Made by a program: the position numbers and the translations under genes. A stretch of 64,000 nt of DNA from Diplolepis rosae. Lineage: Eukaryota > Arthropoda > Insecta > Hymenoptera > Diplolepididae. This document shows positions 1 to 11,484 of this stretch, piece by piece. The stretch's first letter is position 1. Every line of letters begins with the position of its first letter. Under the pieces are notes generated by a model. The model did no database searches. It saw only the letters and a program-made list of their open reading frames with translations, and was not told the origin of the DNA. The stretch lies in assembly GCA_030998225.1 (NCBI GenBank), contig JAPYXD010000753.1, positions 1,612,001 to 1,676,000 on the forward strand, given 5' to 3'.

Positions 1-2215
1 ATATTGGACGCATTTGGAACCTGTTCGAAATATTGGACGTATTTGAAAAGTTGAACGTCTTTGGTACTTAGAGATCTTCGAAATTTTAGACGTCACATAA
101 GGCTTTGGACGTGTTTACAACATTAGACGTAATTCGAACATTAGACATCTTTGGTAATTCAGACGTCTTCGGAATTTTTGGTGTCTTATAAGCTCTGGAC
201 GTGTTCACAATATTAACGTCTTCATTACTTTAGACGTCTTTGGAATTTTGAAAGTCATAATGACATTGAACGTATTTGGGACGCTAGACTTTTGGGACGT
301 TGGACGTCTTTTGTACTTTAGACGTCTTCGAAATTTTGGACGTATTATGGACTTTGGATGTGTTAACAAAATTAGACGCATTTCGGACGTCAAAATTTAT
401 TGGTACTTTAGACTTCTTAGATATTTTAGACATTTTATGGGCTTGGGACCTGTTTGAAATATTGGACGTATTTGAAAGGTTGAACGTCTTTAGTACTATA
501 TAGAGGTCTTCGAAATCTCTTTGGTAATTCAGACGTCTTCGAAATTTTTTGTGTCTGATAGGCTCTGGACTTGTTTACAATATTAACGTCTTTATTACTT
601 TAGACGTCTTTGGAATTTTGAAAGTCATAATAACTTTGAACGTATTTGGGACGCTAGACTTTTGGGACGTTGGACGTCTTTTGTACTTTAGACGTCTTCA
701 AAATTTTGGATGTATTATGGACTCTGGATGTGTTAACAACATTAGACGCATTTCGGACGTCAAATGTTTTTGGTACTTTAGACTTCTTAGATATTTTAGA
801 CATTTTATGGGCTTGGGACCTTTTCGAAATATTGGACGTATTTGGAAGGTTGACTTTACAAGTTTTCGAACTTTTAGAAGACACATAAGGCTTTGGACGT
901 GTTTATAACATTGAACGTAATTGGGACATTAGACATCTTTGATAATTCAGACGTCTTCGGAATTGTGGACGCCTTATAGACTGGATTTGTTTGGAATATT
1001 GGACGTATTTGAGAGGTTTAACGTCTTTGGTACTTTCAACCTCTTCGAAATTTTGGAATCTTTAGCGCATTTGGACGTTTTAACAACATTGGTCGTCTTT
1101 TGTACTGTTGATGTCTTTGGAACTTTAGACGTCTTCGGAATTGTGGACGCCTTATAGACTGGATTTGTTTGGAATATTGGACGTATTTGAGAAGTTTAAC
1201 GTCTTTGGTACTTTCAACCTCTTCCAAATTTTGGAATCTTTAGTGCATTTGGACGTTTTAACAACATTGGACGTCTTTAGTACTTTTGATGTCTTTGTAA
1301 CTTTAAACGTCCTAATAACATTGGACGTATTTGGGACGCTAGACTTTTGGGACGTTGGACGTCTTTTGTACTTTAGACGTCTTCAAAATTTTGGATGTAT
1401 TATGGACTCTGGATGTGTTAACAACATTAGACGCATTTCGGACGTCAAATGTTTTTGGTACTTTAGACTTCTTAGATATTTTAGACATTTTATGGGCTTG
1501 GGACCTTTTCGAAATATTGGACGTATTTGGAAGGTTGACTTTACAAGTTTTCGAACTTTTAGAAGACACATAAGGCTTTGGACGTGTTTATAACATTGAA
1601 CGTAATTGGGACATTAGACATCTTTGATAATTCAGACGTCTTCGGAATTGTGGACGCCTTATAGACTGGATTTGTTTGGAATATTGGACGTATTTGAGAG
1701 GTTTAACGTCTTTGGTACTTTCAACCTCTTCGAAATTTTGGAATCTTTAGCGCATTTGGACGTTTTAACAACATTGGTCGTCTTTTGTACTGTTGATGTC
1801 TTTGGAACTTTAGACGTCTTCGGAATTGTGGACGCCTTATAGACTGGATTTGTTTGGAATATTGGACGTATTTGAGAAGTTTAACGTCTTTGGTACTTTC
1901 AACCTCTTCCAAATTTTGGAATCTTTAGTGCATTTGGACGTTTTAACAACATTGGACGTCTTTAGTACTTTTGATGTCTTTGTAACTTTAAACGTCCTAA
2001 TAACATTGGACGTATTTGGGACGCTAGACTTTTGAGACATCGGAAGTCTTTGGTACTTTAGACGTCTTCGAAATTTTGGACGTATTATGGACTCTGGACG
2101 TGTTAACAACATTGGACTCATTTGAGACGTCAAACGTTTTTGGTACTTTAGACTTCTTAGGAATTTTAGACGTCTTCGGAATTATGGACGTCTTATAGGC
2201 TTTGGACCTGTTGGG
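1..2215. repeat. 18-bp minisatellite with 685-bp higher-order repeat
   Basis: The stretch is built from a degenerate 18-bp unit, roughly GACGTCTTTGGNACTTTA, centred on the palindrome GACGTC. Because 18 bp is six codons, spurious reading frames show a six-residue period (LDVFGT-like). On top of this a 685-bp block, about 640-1324, recurs almost unchanged at about 1325-2009. An older, more diverged ~375-bp offset is visible between about 250 and 625. The array starts outside the window and ends near 2,215. Confidence 0.9.
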
Positions 2216-3075
2216 AAAGTTAAGAGGAAAAATAGAGGAATGATAAAGTAGAAAAATGGTAAAAAAGAAGCTAAATGAAGATGTAAATAAGAAAAACTAA
2301 AATAGAATTAGCGAAGAAATGAAGTGAAATGAGGAAAAATTACTATGAATGAAATAACATTCTTGACAAGACTGAAAAATGAAGTGAAATACTAGAAGTA
2401 GAATGAAAAAGAAAAGAATTTAACTTCAAATTCCAAGGCAACCTAAAACTTCAAAATGGTTAGCAAACAAGTGCAACAGGATCGGTCCCTTTCATTTTTC
2501 TCATTCTTCCTCTTCCTTCCTTTCTTTCAGGGTCTTCTGTGCTCAGCAGGGCGTTAGCTCTCGGCACTTGAAATAACAGGTCCTACCAAGAAAACTAGGT
2601 ACCCGAAAATCGTCCTCAGTTACCAGAGGAAGCTCACTCACAGGTCTCAAAAGATCTTATGGTGATATTTCACTGTACTTATCTGTGGATGAATGACCAA
2701 AAACGACTTAAGTAAAAATAGCGATCCCGTTGTGCGCTTTATTCTTCGCAGCCGATAATGAATATAGATTAACCTTTGAACCCGCTGACCAAAAAGACTA
2801 GACCGCTATGATCGGCCTTGCAGATATGATCTTTTTCTCCTTATTCTGCTTACACTTCGATGCACACTTTGGGGAGGACTTTGTCGATCAAGGAAAACAA
2901 GAGAAGCTACTTCCGTCGTCTTGTAGGACTTCGGAGAAAAATAATTCAAAATTGAGGAATGCAGGTTAAAGTGAAATTTTTGTCAATTTTTATTGGAAGG
3001 AAATAGGAGAAAGAGAGATAAAAGAAAAGAAAGAAATATTTAAAGAATTTAAAAATATTTCTGTGGATAAAAAAA
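2216..3075. other. no recognisable gene
   Basis: This stretch follows the minisatellite. It has AG-rich low complexity (2,220-2,420), then a more complex part of moderate GC (2,470-2,960) with no reading frame, RNA or repeat that I recognise. Confidence 0.4.
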
Positions 3076-3125
3076 CGCTTTCGACTGCGCTGGGATTCGA
3101 GCCCAGGTCTTTCGATTGCCGGTTT
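3076..3125 (-). repeat. tRNA-derived SINE fragment (T-arm)
   Basis: On the minus strand, 3,106-3,090 reads CTGGG-CTCGAAT-CCCAG, a perfect 5-bp stem with a 7-nt loop like a tRNA T-arm, including a B-box-like GGCTCGAATCC. It is followed by a T-run. No matching acceptor stem or D-arm is visible, so it is read as a SINE or tRNA-related fragment rather than a working tRNA. Confidence 0.45.
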
Positions 3126-3179
3126 GAAAAGAAAGAAAATATAAAATAAATAAAATGTTTTTATTTAAAATGTTTTTAC

Positions 3180-4440
3180 CGGTATTGGCTGTTTAACTTT
3201 AAAACTTTATAGTACACACAAAAAGCAGGCAACCAGTACTGACAAGTCTTCTGGAACGGTGTTAATTTTAGTATCAATATTCGATCAATAAAGCGCAATT
3301 TGGCGCACTATCGGTCCAGAAATATTTTTGATGCTTTTACAGTAAATAGTTCATCAGTACTGTTAGAGTTATTGAAGTTTTATTTCCTTAGTAGTTGATC
3401 ATTTAAATTTGAGTATTAGTCAGTAGTTTACCAGTACTATCTAAACTACTGACGCTTTACTGTCCTAGTAATTGACCAATAAAACCATATATTACTTGTA
3501 ATAAAATTCTGACTAGTATTGACTGAACTATCAATTTCATACTAGCTCAGTAATTTAACTTGATTTTGGCACTTGATAGTTAACCAGTACTGGTAAAAAT
3601 AATAGCGCACTACTGGCTCAAAATAGTAGATCTAGTGACCGTTTTAGTTGACGCCCTCAGATTAATAAACAAAAACATTATTTTTTCTGCCATTATCCTA
3701 TCAGTACTGGACTAGTAATAACACTGGAACATTACCAGTACTGATCCAAGGCCAAGAGTCAAAGTACTTCTAACAGAAAAAAATAAAAGTGATAGGACCC
3801 CACAGATTGAAAGTGAATTTTTCGAAACCCTGTGTTACCGAATCTTTAATTATTCCTAAACATTTTGAAGGCATCTTTATATTTTTGGCTGTGGAATGTA
3901 CCACCTCACAAACCGATATTTAAACTAGGCGCAAGCCGTAAAAACTCTCTACGGTCAATTATTATCATAATTACGTTTTAGTGTCCGAAAGTTGGCAGTA
4001 AGTACGAATTCAGGCTCCAAGTTCAACATGTGGTGAAGAAAGAGTAATATGGGGCGATTTTAAAAGGGTAATTGTTGACGCTGCTAGTCGGTAAAAGATC
4101 GTACTTTCCGGCAATAAACCACCCAAGTGAATTACATGACCGTGTTAAGGTGCTATACTGCCATATAGTTAAGCGTGAAGAGCCCTGTTCTCACCATAGC
4201 CAAGAAATGAATTGATTTAGCTTTACATTACTTGAGTTTAGTTCCTAGATGTGGCTTAAATTGGCACGATATTAATTATCAGATTTTCAGCACTGAAATA
4301 ACATTACCATGAGTAGTTTCTAGAGTACTGTTGAACTCGAGTGGTAATGTAATAATTATCAGTACTATCAAGTACTGTCGAGATGTTAACAATCACTTAA
4401 GGAATCACTACTGGGTAAAAAAAGGTATCGTACAATTGGG
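3180..4440. repeat. CAGTACTG-rich repeat block
   Basis: The palindrome CAGTACTG and its pieces (AGTACTGG, CCAGTACT, TACTGG) occur dozens of times on both strands with irregular spacing. No coding frame is supported. The same words recur at 8.0-9.6, 10.1-10.5, 11.5-12.4, 36.0-36.3 and 58.1-59.0 kb. It is read as a decayed, motif-dense non-autonomous element. Confidence 0.6.
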
Positions 4441-4570
4441 AATTTGCATGCAAAAAAATTATGCAATTTTGTAAATGCAATCTAAAGTTTATATTAAATA
4501 AAAAATAATTACAATAGCGTTTTCTTTTTACTCATTAATTGTGGATTTGCGATGGATTCAATGATAATGA

Positions 4571-6367
4571 CCCGTGTGGAAATTGCCAAATTTTTGCCCT
4601 ATTACAAGTTTGGCCCCAACTTGGAAAATTATTATTTGGCTACAACATGGCGAATGTCTTGGATGTGGCATAAAGCCAACCTTGATCCTTGTTCAATACT
4701 GGTTGCGGTTACAGCGCCACCTACTTTGGCTGTGCTTGTGTTTTTAGATCGCCTCCAATCTTAAACCCGGGTTCTTTAAATTATGCCAAAGATATTAATG
4801 ATTATGTTCGATAGTGTATGTGTTTAATTTCTGTGCGTGCTAATTAAAATGCCCAAAATAAAGAGCACTGGACGAGTCCGGAGGCATCGCGCGATAATTA
4901 AAACAAGAAGAGTAAGCAATGAAAACGATAGTAACTAAATCAAATTTGTAGATTAGACTTTGAATCTGTCATTTTAGAGGTTGGAATAGAGTGTTAAATT
5001 TTTTCATTTATTTCAACTGCGTGTTTGAGACTTTTATTTTTAATAAATGAATGGGCTATCGTGAACTCCATTGAAAGGTTCTTAAAAAGTTCATACTTGG
5101 TTTCACAGTGTACACGGAGAAAAATGGATATTGAAAAGTAGATATTCAAATAGGAAATATTCATCCATAATATCTAGATATTGACACGCAATATTAAAAT
5201 TTTTTTTTTCAATATATAAGATTTTGCCGAGAAGTAACATTTGATATTCAGATTCAATAGTTTAGATATTGAAGCATGAAGTGCGCGCGCATATATATAA
5301 AGGTTATGTGATCACTTTTTCGCTCTCATCGAAATCTAAGTAAATCTAAGATTGACATGCTTGCAGCGTTCCGGAAAGATAAATTTTAAAAGTTTATTAA
5401 AGTTTACTTAAATTATAATAAGTGTTTCTAATGGAATAAAAGTGATCGGGTCATTAACTTGAGATGCAGTAAGTAAAACATATAGGCTATATATTTTCTC
5501 TATATGTGGTTTATAGCCGAAAATGAAATCTAACCTTAGTGTTAAGTTTAAGTTTCTAACAAGAACATTAAATTAATTTTAGACATGCCAGATAATGAAA
5601 ATTTGGTTCAAACATCTACATTACTTTTACAGAAAAGAACATAATAAAATATAATTTGACTTTTTTCTAAAAACTGAATATATGTAGTTATTTTATAACC
5701 TTTAAAATAATTTTTTGAGTATCTTAGATATTGAGCTGATGTAACATCTATAACTTACATTTCCAGTATACCTGATATTGATGTTAAATATCTGAGATAG
5801 TCAACTCTAGTACCTCAGGCATTCAAGTTTACTTACGAGGATATTCAGAAGTTTAGTATCTCGAATATTCATTCTTAATATCTGAGATAATCAAGTTCAA
5901 TATCTGAGATACTGGTGGTTAATATCTCTTTTTCAATATCTGCAGGCATTGAAGTAGAATATCTAAATGTTTGTCACATAGTTGAATGCTACTGATATTG
6001 TGCCTCAATATCTAGATATTATGGGTCAATATCCATTTTTCTCCGTGTCAAAATCAAATTCAATTCAAAATATTTGTTAATAATATTAAAATATATGACT
6101 TGGACTACATTTTAAATCTCGAAAATTATTCTAGAAGGATTAGATGAAGACATTAAAAAAAACATTTATGTGGCTGAGGCACTGATTCAATTTGACTGAG
6201 ACTCACAAAATGAACGGCGCCAAGTTGGGACCAAACTGGGCCATAAGGTAGGCTTTGGTCGGGTTAGGCGTTTCATTTGCGGTTTGGTCCTGCCTCGATA
6301 CCCAAGTTGGGGCCCGGTTTTTCCTGGTTGGGGCCTGGCTCGCGCCAGGACAAAATTTCCACACGGG
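4571..6367. repeat. segment bounded by CCCGTGTGGAAATT inverted motifs
   Basis: CCCGTGTGGAAATT at 4,571-4,584 is matched by its reverse complement at 6,354-6,367. GGCC/TGGGCC-rich sequence lies just inside both (4,600-4,780 and 6,200-6,350). The same terminal word, with variants CCCGTGYAGAAATT, borders other GC-richer patches in the window. These may be the ends of one element that later received the insert at 5,112-6,048, or two independent fragments. Confidence 0.4.
5112..6048. mobile_element. MITE-like element, 23-bp terminal inverted repeats
   Basis: The left end ACACGGAGAAAAATGGATAT at 5,112 and following bases is the exact inverse of the right end finishing at 6,048, giving 23 bp of perfect TIR over a 937-bp element. 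The interior has many AATATCTGAGATA and TATCTAGATAT palindromic words and no transposase frame. The target-site duplication is not clear. Superfamily is not assigned. Confidence 0.75.
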
Positions 6368-6500
6368 GAGCGTTTGAAACGGACCGCTTTGGCGGTCAAG
6401 CGTCTCTGACGTCAAACCGTTGTATTTTCGTATCGGCAACATGCAAACCAAGTGCAAGTGAAGTTCTAAATAATAAATAAACTGGTTTGTTTAGTTAAAA

Positions 6501-6640
6501 ATGCCTCCTAAGGTGGATAGTGGCTTCGTAAAAGCAAACTCGGGAAATCTTCCAAAAATTTCTATGTTTATGGTGTTGGAATATTTTACATCTAACCCTA
6601 AATATGCCACACCAGAAATCCGTAGTGTCAAAGCCACTTT
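6501..6640 (+). pseudogene. orphan first coding exon
   Basis: An ATG at 6,501 opens 46 codons starting MPPKVDSGFVKANSG, ending at an excellent splice donor (ACTTT|GTAAGT at 6,641). About 130 bp upstream is GC-richer and carries a TGACGTCA-like site. The peptide looks like a genuine protein start rather than chance, and I have a vague memory of similar starts in uncharacterised arthropod proteins tied to transposons. No second exon could be found; the next 900 bp holds the oppositely oriented THAP relic. It is most likely the stranded first exon of a decayed element gene. Confidence 0.4.
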
Positions 6641-7010
6641 GTAAGTAAAATTGACAAATTATAATTACTCTACTCTGTCAATTCAAATAAAAGAAAAAGC
6701 TACTAATTGATGATAATGAAAAATCAATCATGTATAAGTTAATGTATCTAGTACATAGTTGAATTATTATTACGTTATTAAAGAAGATGAGTCTATTATT
6801 GGTAAAATGAATGATATAAATATAAATTAATTCGTTTGAATGATTTATAAATAATTAATTATTCGTCATTATAAATATTAGTTCATTTGCTTCTTAATTT
6901 AATTAGTTCTAATGACATGAATTATTTGTTAACTGCTTGAATTTTTAATATTTAAATAGTATAATATCCAATAAAGTTTCATTGAGAGAGTGATAGTCGT
7001 TACGTTTACC
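6641..7010. other. AT-rich, no feature seen
   Basis: This is AT-rich sequence between the orphan exon and the THAP relic. Nothing is recognised in it. Confidence 0.4.
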
Positions 7011-7011
7011 A

Positions 7012-7763
7012 TTATAATAATAAAATTTCCAAAATTTCTCTTTTCCGGTTGAGTTTAACAAAAGCAGGTCGAGGAGTTTTCTTATTACTACGATCTTTTT
7101 GGCAATCGAAAAAATGCGGAAAAACACCTTTTTTAATCTTTATTGGTTTCCTAGTTAAAGAGTACTTTACGTAATTTTCCATATCCTCTTTTAACTGAAA
7201 TAATTCATTCACGTAATTATTATTTCATAATTTATAAATTAATTTAACCGCATTATTATTGTCAAATTTTTTCGAAGCTACAACTTGAAAATTCTTTATT
7301 GAAAAATTTGAAAATAGTAATAACAGCAAGTTCTATGTTTAACATTCTTAAATTGTATCACATAAATTTATGATCATGATTTCCTCTATAAAACCTGCTC
7401 CTTAGACGTAAAGTAATAACTTTTTAAATCATATTATTATTTACACATCGACAAATTGAGGTTAGATTTTGTTTTAACTGCTATAATTATAAATATAAAT
7501 AAATCTATATTTTTTTCAATTACAGTTTATTTACAGATAACAATATTATGAGCAAAAGAAGAAACTATACTTAAGTCAAAATGATCTTGACAGCAAAACA
7601 TGTTACTATTTCCTGGCATATCTCGCCGTTGTGCACTTTCAAACCATTTATTTCGCACAATCGGATTTACCGGAATCGGAAAAAAAATTTTATCGGGTGT
7701 CTTGGTTGTCGAATTATGAGACTCATCGACAAAACACCATTTATAAACCGTTTTTTTCGACAT
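7012..7763 (-). pseudogene. THAP-domain protein, two-exon relic
   Basis: Exon 1 runs on the minus strand from ATG 7,763 to about 7,571. It has the THAP layout: YKWCFV near the start, then TPDKIFFPIP, a Trp-containing NKWFESAQRRD helix and CCQDHFDL (Cys-x2-His). Exon 2 (about 7,194-7,012) continues with EDMENYVKYSL, KKGVFPHFFDCQ and PRPAFVKLNRKREIL, the usual tail of insect THAP proteins. THAP domains bind DNA through a C2CH zinc site. Here the second ligand Cys (normally CFVPxC) is missing (CFVDES). The junction works in frame only with donor GTATAG and a non-CAG acceptor, and the frame stops soon after. These points favour a decayed, transposon-derived copy. A CRE-like GTGACGTCAC lies upstream near 7,830. 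Confidence 0.65.
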
Positions 7764-8019
7764 TTTATACAATTTTCAATTGGTTTTCTATACAAAGATG
7801 TGACACAGAGCGATCGTATACAACGATGTGACGTCACCGTATCATCGGAAGCATTCGGCTGTTTCCGAAACGTTTTCGGAAAACTTAAAATTTACACTTT
7901 TCAAACGCTCATTAATAAATTATTATTAACTAAAAAATTCAGAAAAAAATTTTGTTTGCAAAAGTGACCCCCAAATTTCATTTTTTCATCACAAAAAAAA
8001 ATGTGCAAATTCCCAATCC

Positions 8020-8420
8020 TAGTGATTTAGTCAGTAGTTATTAGCTACTGGATTCCAATACTATAAAGTGGGATTGACTGTAGTTTACGAGCGCATAAAG
8101 TATAAATTACTGTCATGGTATCAGTGTCGCTTCATAGTATACAGTAATATTATAGTTATAGTAACTGTCCGTATGGAAAAGTAATATTGATAACTACTGA
8201 GATAGTATCGTATAGTCCTAGTGATGTGGTCAGTCTTTGTTAGCTACTGGATTCCACTACTATAAAGTGGAACTGACTGAAGTTGACGAATGCATAAAGT
8301 ATAAACTACTGGCATGGTATGAGTGACACTTCATAGTTTATAGTAATGTCATAGTTATAGTAACTGTCTGTATAGAAAAATAATATTGTACTGATTAAAT
8401 ACTATTTAATAGCAATAAAA
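8020..8420. repeat. two tandem copies of ~199 bp, CAGT/TACTG-rich
   Basis: A segment starting TAGTGATTTAGTCAG at about 8,020 is repeated from about 8,219 with modest divergence, including ATTCCAATACTATAAAGTGG and the ATAGTTATAGTAACTGTC tail. It belongs to the CAGTACTG-rich class and has no coding potential. Confidence 0.7.
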
Positions 8421-8429
8421 ATTAGTACC

Positions 8430-9570
8430 AGTTCAGTGTCAGTACTTGTGAGTTACTAGATTCCAATACTATCAAGTTTTATTTTACAGAAATAAAAACT
8501 AGTACTAATTCAGTGAAATCGTAGTAGTTTCTACAGTACTGGAAAACGACTGAAACAAAATAATGTGGAAGATTGTTGAGGCGGTACAGTATCAGTGTTT
8601 CTTTCAATAGAAGTAAATTAAAAAGTATCAGTACTGGTATGCAGTTCTGTCCAATACTGGTCTACTATTGGTTAAGTAAAACGCCAATGATTCAGTCAGT
8701 ACTGTTCGAAACCTTAATTTCTGTGTCAGAAAGGGATATAGTGGCAGCTAAATTCAAGTACTATCAAGTGCTATAAATACTGATAGTAGTTTATCATGCA
8801 TTGGTAAACTACTAACTCTTGATAGTACTGGTTAAGTAGTGTGACGGTACAATACTAGTGATGCAGCCGGTATTGGTTAAGTAATATTTTATAGAAATAG
8901 AAACTAGTACTAGTTCAGTGCAATCGTAGTAGTTTCTACAGTACTGGAAAACGACTGAAACAAAATAATGTGTAAGATCGTTGAGGCGGTAAAGTATCAG
9001 TGTATCTTTCAATAGAAGTAAATTACAAAATATCAGTACTGGTATGCAGTACTGTCCAGGTACTGGTCTACTACTGGTTTAGTAAAATGCCAATGATTCA
9101 GTCAGTACTATTCGAAACCATAATTGCATTGCCAGAAAAGGATATAGTGTCAGCTAGATTCAAGTATTATCAAGTGCCACAAATACTGATAGTAGTTCAT
9201 CATGCACTGGTAAACTACTAAGTCTTGATAGTACTGGTATAAGAATGTGACAGTACAATATTAGTGGTGCAGCCAGTATTGGTTGAGTACTATTTTACAG
9301 AAATAGAAACTAGTACTAATTCTAATCGTGGTAGTTTCTACAGTACTGGAAAACGTCTGAAAAAAAAATAATGTAGAAGATCGTTGAGGCAGTACAGTAT
9401 CAGTGTTTCTTTGAACACAGGTAAATTACAAAGTATTAGTACTATTATGCAGTACTGTCCAGGTACTGGTCTACTACTGTTTCAGTAAAATGCCTATGAT
9501 TCAATCAGTACTGTTTGAAATCATAATTTCAGTGCCAGAAAGGGGTATCGTAGCAGTAAATCACCAGGAC
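8430..9570. repeat. ~405-bp tandem array, CAGTACTG-rich
   Basis: The block ending CAGTACTGGAAAACGACTGA recurs near 8,541, 8,946 and 9,349 (periods about 405 and 403). Each copy has several CAGTACTG palindromes and the phrase AAACTAGTACTA. About 2.8 copies are present. Confidence 0.8.
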
Positions 9571-10055
9571 TAAACTTACTTGAATCACGAAAGTTTCTTC
9601 ATAGATTAGCGACATCGTTTGAGCCCACCCAAGTTTTACTTTACTTCCACTTCATTTCCACATGTTTTTGACCTAAAAAAACTAAACTTTGCGCCGAAAC
9701 ATTCATACGTTCTTGGTATTGGATAACGACTTGTAATTGATTTTCTGAACCGATGGTTCTCGATCTTTGAGATAAAAAAAGAAATAGGAACAATGATGGC
9801 CAGACCACATTTGGGCCGAGATCGGAATGTTGCTGCGAATTGGTTCGGTCCGTTTTGATATCCACCAGCGGCTCTTTTTCTTTATACCTTTTAATTGTTC
9901 TTCCGTTTGGCAGATTTGCTTTTTCTGCCCAGAACCAATAACCTATCGAATACGGATCAGTTTTAGATGTCATGCAGTGTAATTTAATATTCAGCACAAT
10001 TTCAGTCTAAATTTACATTTCATGTGTAGTTGTTCAGGTTAAATACAACGACGCG
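9571..10055. other. non-repetitive stretch with no gene called
   Basis: This part is compositionally unlike its repeat neighbours. A minus-strand open frame of about 118 codons (9,997-9,641) spans it but has no domain, signal peptide or splice sites that I recognise, so it is not called as a gene. Confidence 0.3.
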
Positions 10056-10059
10056 TGTA

Positions 10060-10450
10060 GAAATTGCCAGGCCTGGCACTAGTCCTACAATGAGACGCCG
10101 AGCCTGGTTTGGGCCAGCCCAGGTGGAAATTTACAACTGGCTTGTTACCGCGCCAGTACCGCCGGGCGGATGTCGGTACTGGCATTGTACTGGCATAATG
10201 CCGGGTGGAAAACGGCTGGGTACTGGTATTCGTCCGAAATGTCACTCGGCTGGGAGTTGTTTGTCGGTACTGGCGCGGTACTAAAAATGGTACTATGCCT
10301 GTACCAAATATCTGTACCGGCGCTGTACTGGAAATAGTAGTATGCCTGTACCGAAGGACTGTACTGGCGCGGTACTGGCATTAGTACAAAATTTCACTCG
10401 GCTGGGAGTTGTCTTTTAGTACTGGGGCGGTACTGGGAAATGTACCAAAA
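10060..10450. repeat. GC-rich GGTACTGGC repeat patch
   Basis: It opens with GTGTAGAAATTGCCAGGCCTGG and continues into closely spaced GGTACTGGC and GCGGTACTG words with several near-palindromes (about 10,165-10,440). It appears to mix the CCCGTG-terminal and CAGTACTG classes. Confidence 0.55.
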
Positions 10451-10919
10451 ATCTGTATTGTACTAAGATAAAAAATACAGGGAAAGTTTGAGTTAAGACT
10501 AATATTTACCGTTTTGAACGGCAACGGAGGGATATTCGCTTGGTAGGTTAAGTTCACTGTTTTCAAAGTAAAATATCTGTTTTCAAGCTAGAAAATTTTT
10601 TCTGAGTAAATTGACAATACTTTTTCGTTACTCGCACACCGAAAAAAAATCTCAGTAGGTTTGACTACTTTTTAACTTACATTCCGTAGTTTGTAAAGGC
10701 CCCAGTGTCATTTTTGAAGTTAAGTGAACTGCAGGAACATAGGTAAATCAAATAAGATCAGTAGTTGAATCGATGAATATTCTTAGTACATTTCAAAACT
10801 TTATTTACTTTCAGCAGTCTTTAATTTACTATTTTTATATACAAACCTACCTACAAACACACATTCCCCTCTACACTACACAAACGCTCGTGTGGGTAGT
10901 ATTAAAAATTATTCTTAAC

Positions 10920-10995
10920 GCTGCGGGTTCGAACCCTCTCTACTTATAATTAACGCATTACTAACCTAACGACTAAGCCTCTCGGCTGCGCACGC
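10920..10995 (-). repeat. tRNA-related SINE head (A and B boxes)
   Basis: On the minus strand, GGCTTAGTCGTTAGG (10,979-10,965) resembles a pol III A box, and GGGTTCGAACCC (10,936-10,925) is a perfect B box about 30 nt downstream. The surrounding sequence does not fold into an obvious full cloverleaf, and AT-rich body sequence follows. This is read as the promoter head of a tRNA-derived SINE. Confidence 0.55.
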
Positions 10996-11480
10996 TTGGA
11001 ATACAAGAAAGAAAATAGCGCTTATAACCTTCAACTACTGCAGGGATGTGTAAGAAGTGTATAGGCCCCGTGTAATCGGGAATTTTTAGATTTTATCCCA
11101 ATTTACGATTCAGATTAAAATTTGTAAGATTTTTAATTATTAAGTCGATTTTCTATAAAATAAAATATTTTTGAAGGAAAGCGATCAAATTTTTGAATTT
11201 ATTAAAGAACATTACATAATAAAAAGATTTATATACATTTTAGAATTATTAACTTTGATTATTGTATATTAGTGATACTTTATACAGGTTATGATTCCTT
11301 TAATTCTTGTTCTCAAGAGTAAAATCAACGTATGTTCAGAATCTAAAAATTTTGAGTTTATTCAATTCCAAAAATATGATGAAACTTTGGAATCAAGAAA
11401 ATTATCTCATAACGAAATTATGCATTCAAGTTCGCAATAAGTTATTCCAACTTATGAAGCACTATTAAAAAAAATAGTAC
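10996..11480. other. AT-rich, no feature seen
   Basis: No gene, RNA or tandem structure is recognised here. Confidence 0.4.
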
Positions 11481-11484
11481 ACAT

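Noticed and set aside
248..2133. Open frames on both strands with LDVFGT- or KTSKV-like repeats
   Set aside because: The 18-bp minisatellite unit equals six codons and gives open frames in several phases and on both strands.
7581..7967. 128-codon plus-strand frame
   Set aside because: It is antisense to the THAP exon, whose minus-strand reading has clear family motifs.
9641..9997. 118-codon minus-strand gene
   Set aside because: It is in non-repeat DNA but has no recognised domain, no good splice or start context and a low-complexity LFLFLFL stretch. Not enough to call.
10920..10995. Functional tRNA gene
   Set aside because: A and B boxes are present, but acceptor and anticodon stems could not be drawn, so a SINE head is more likely.
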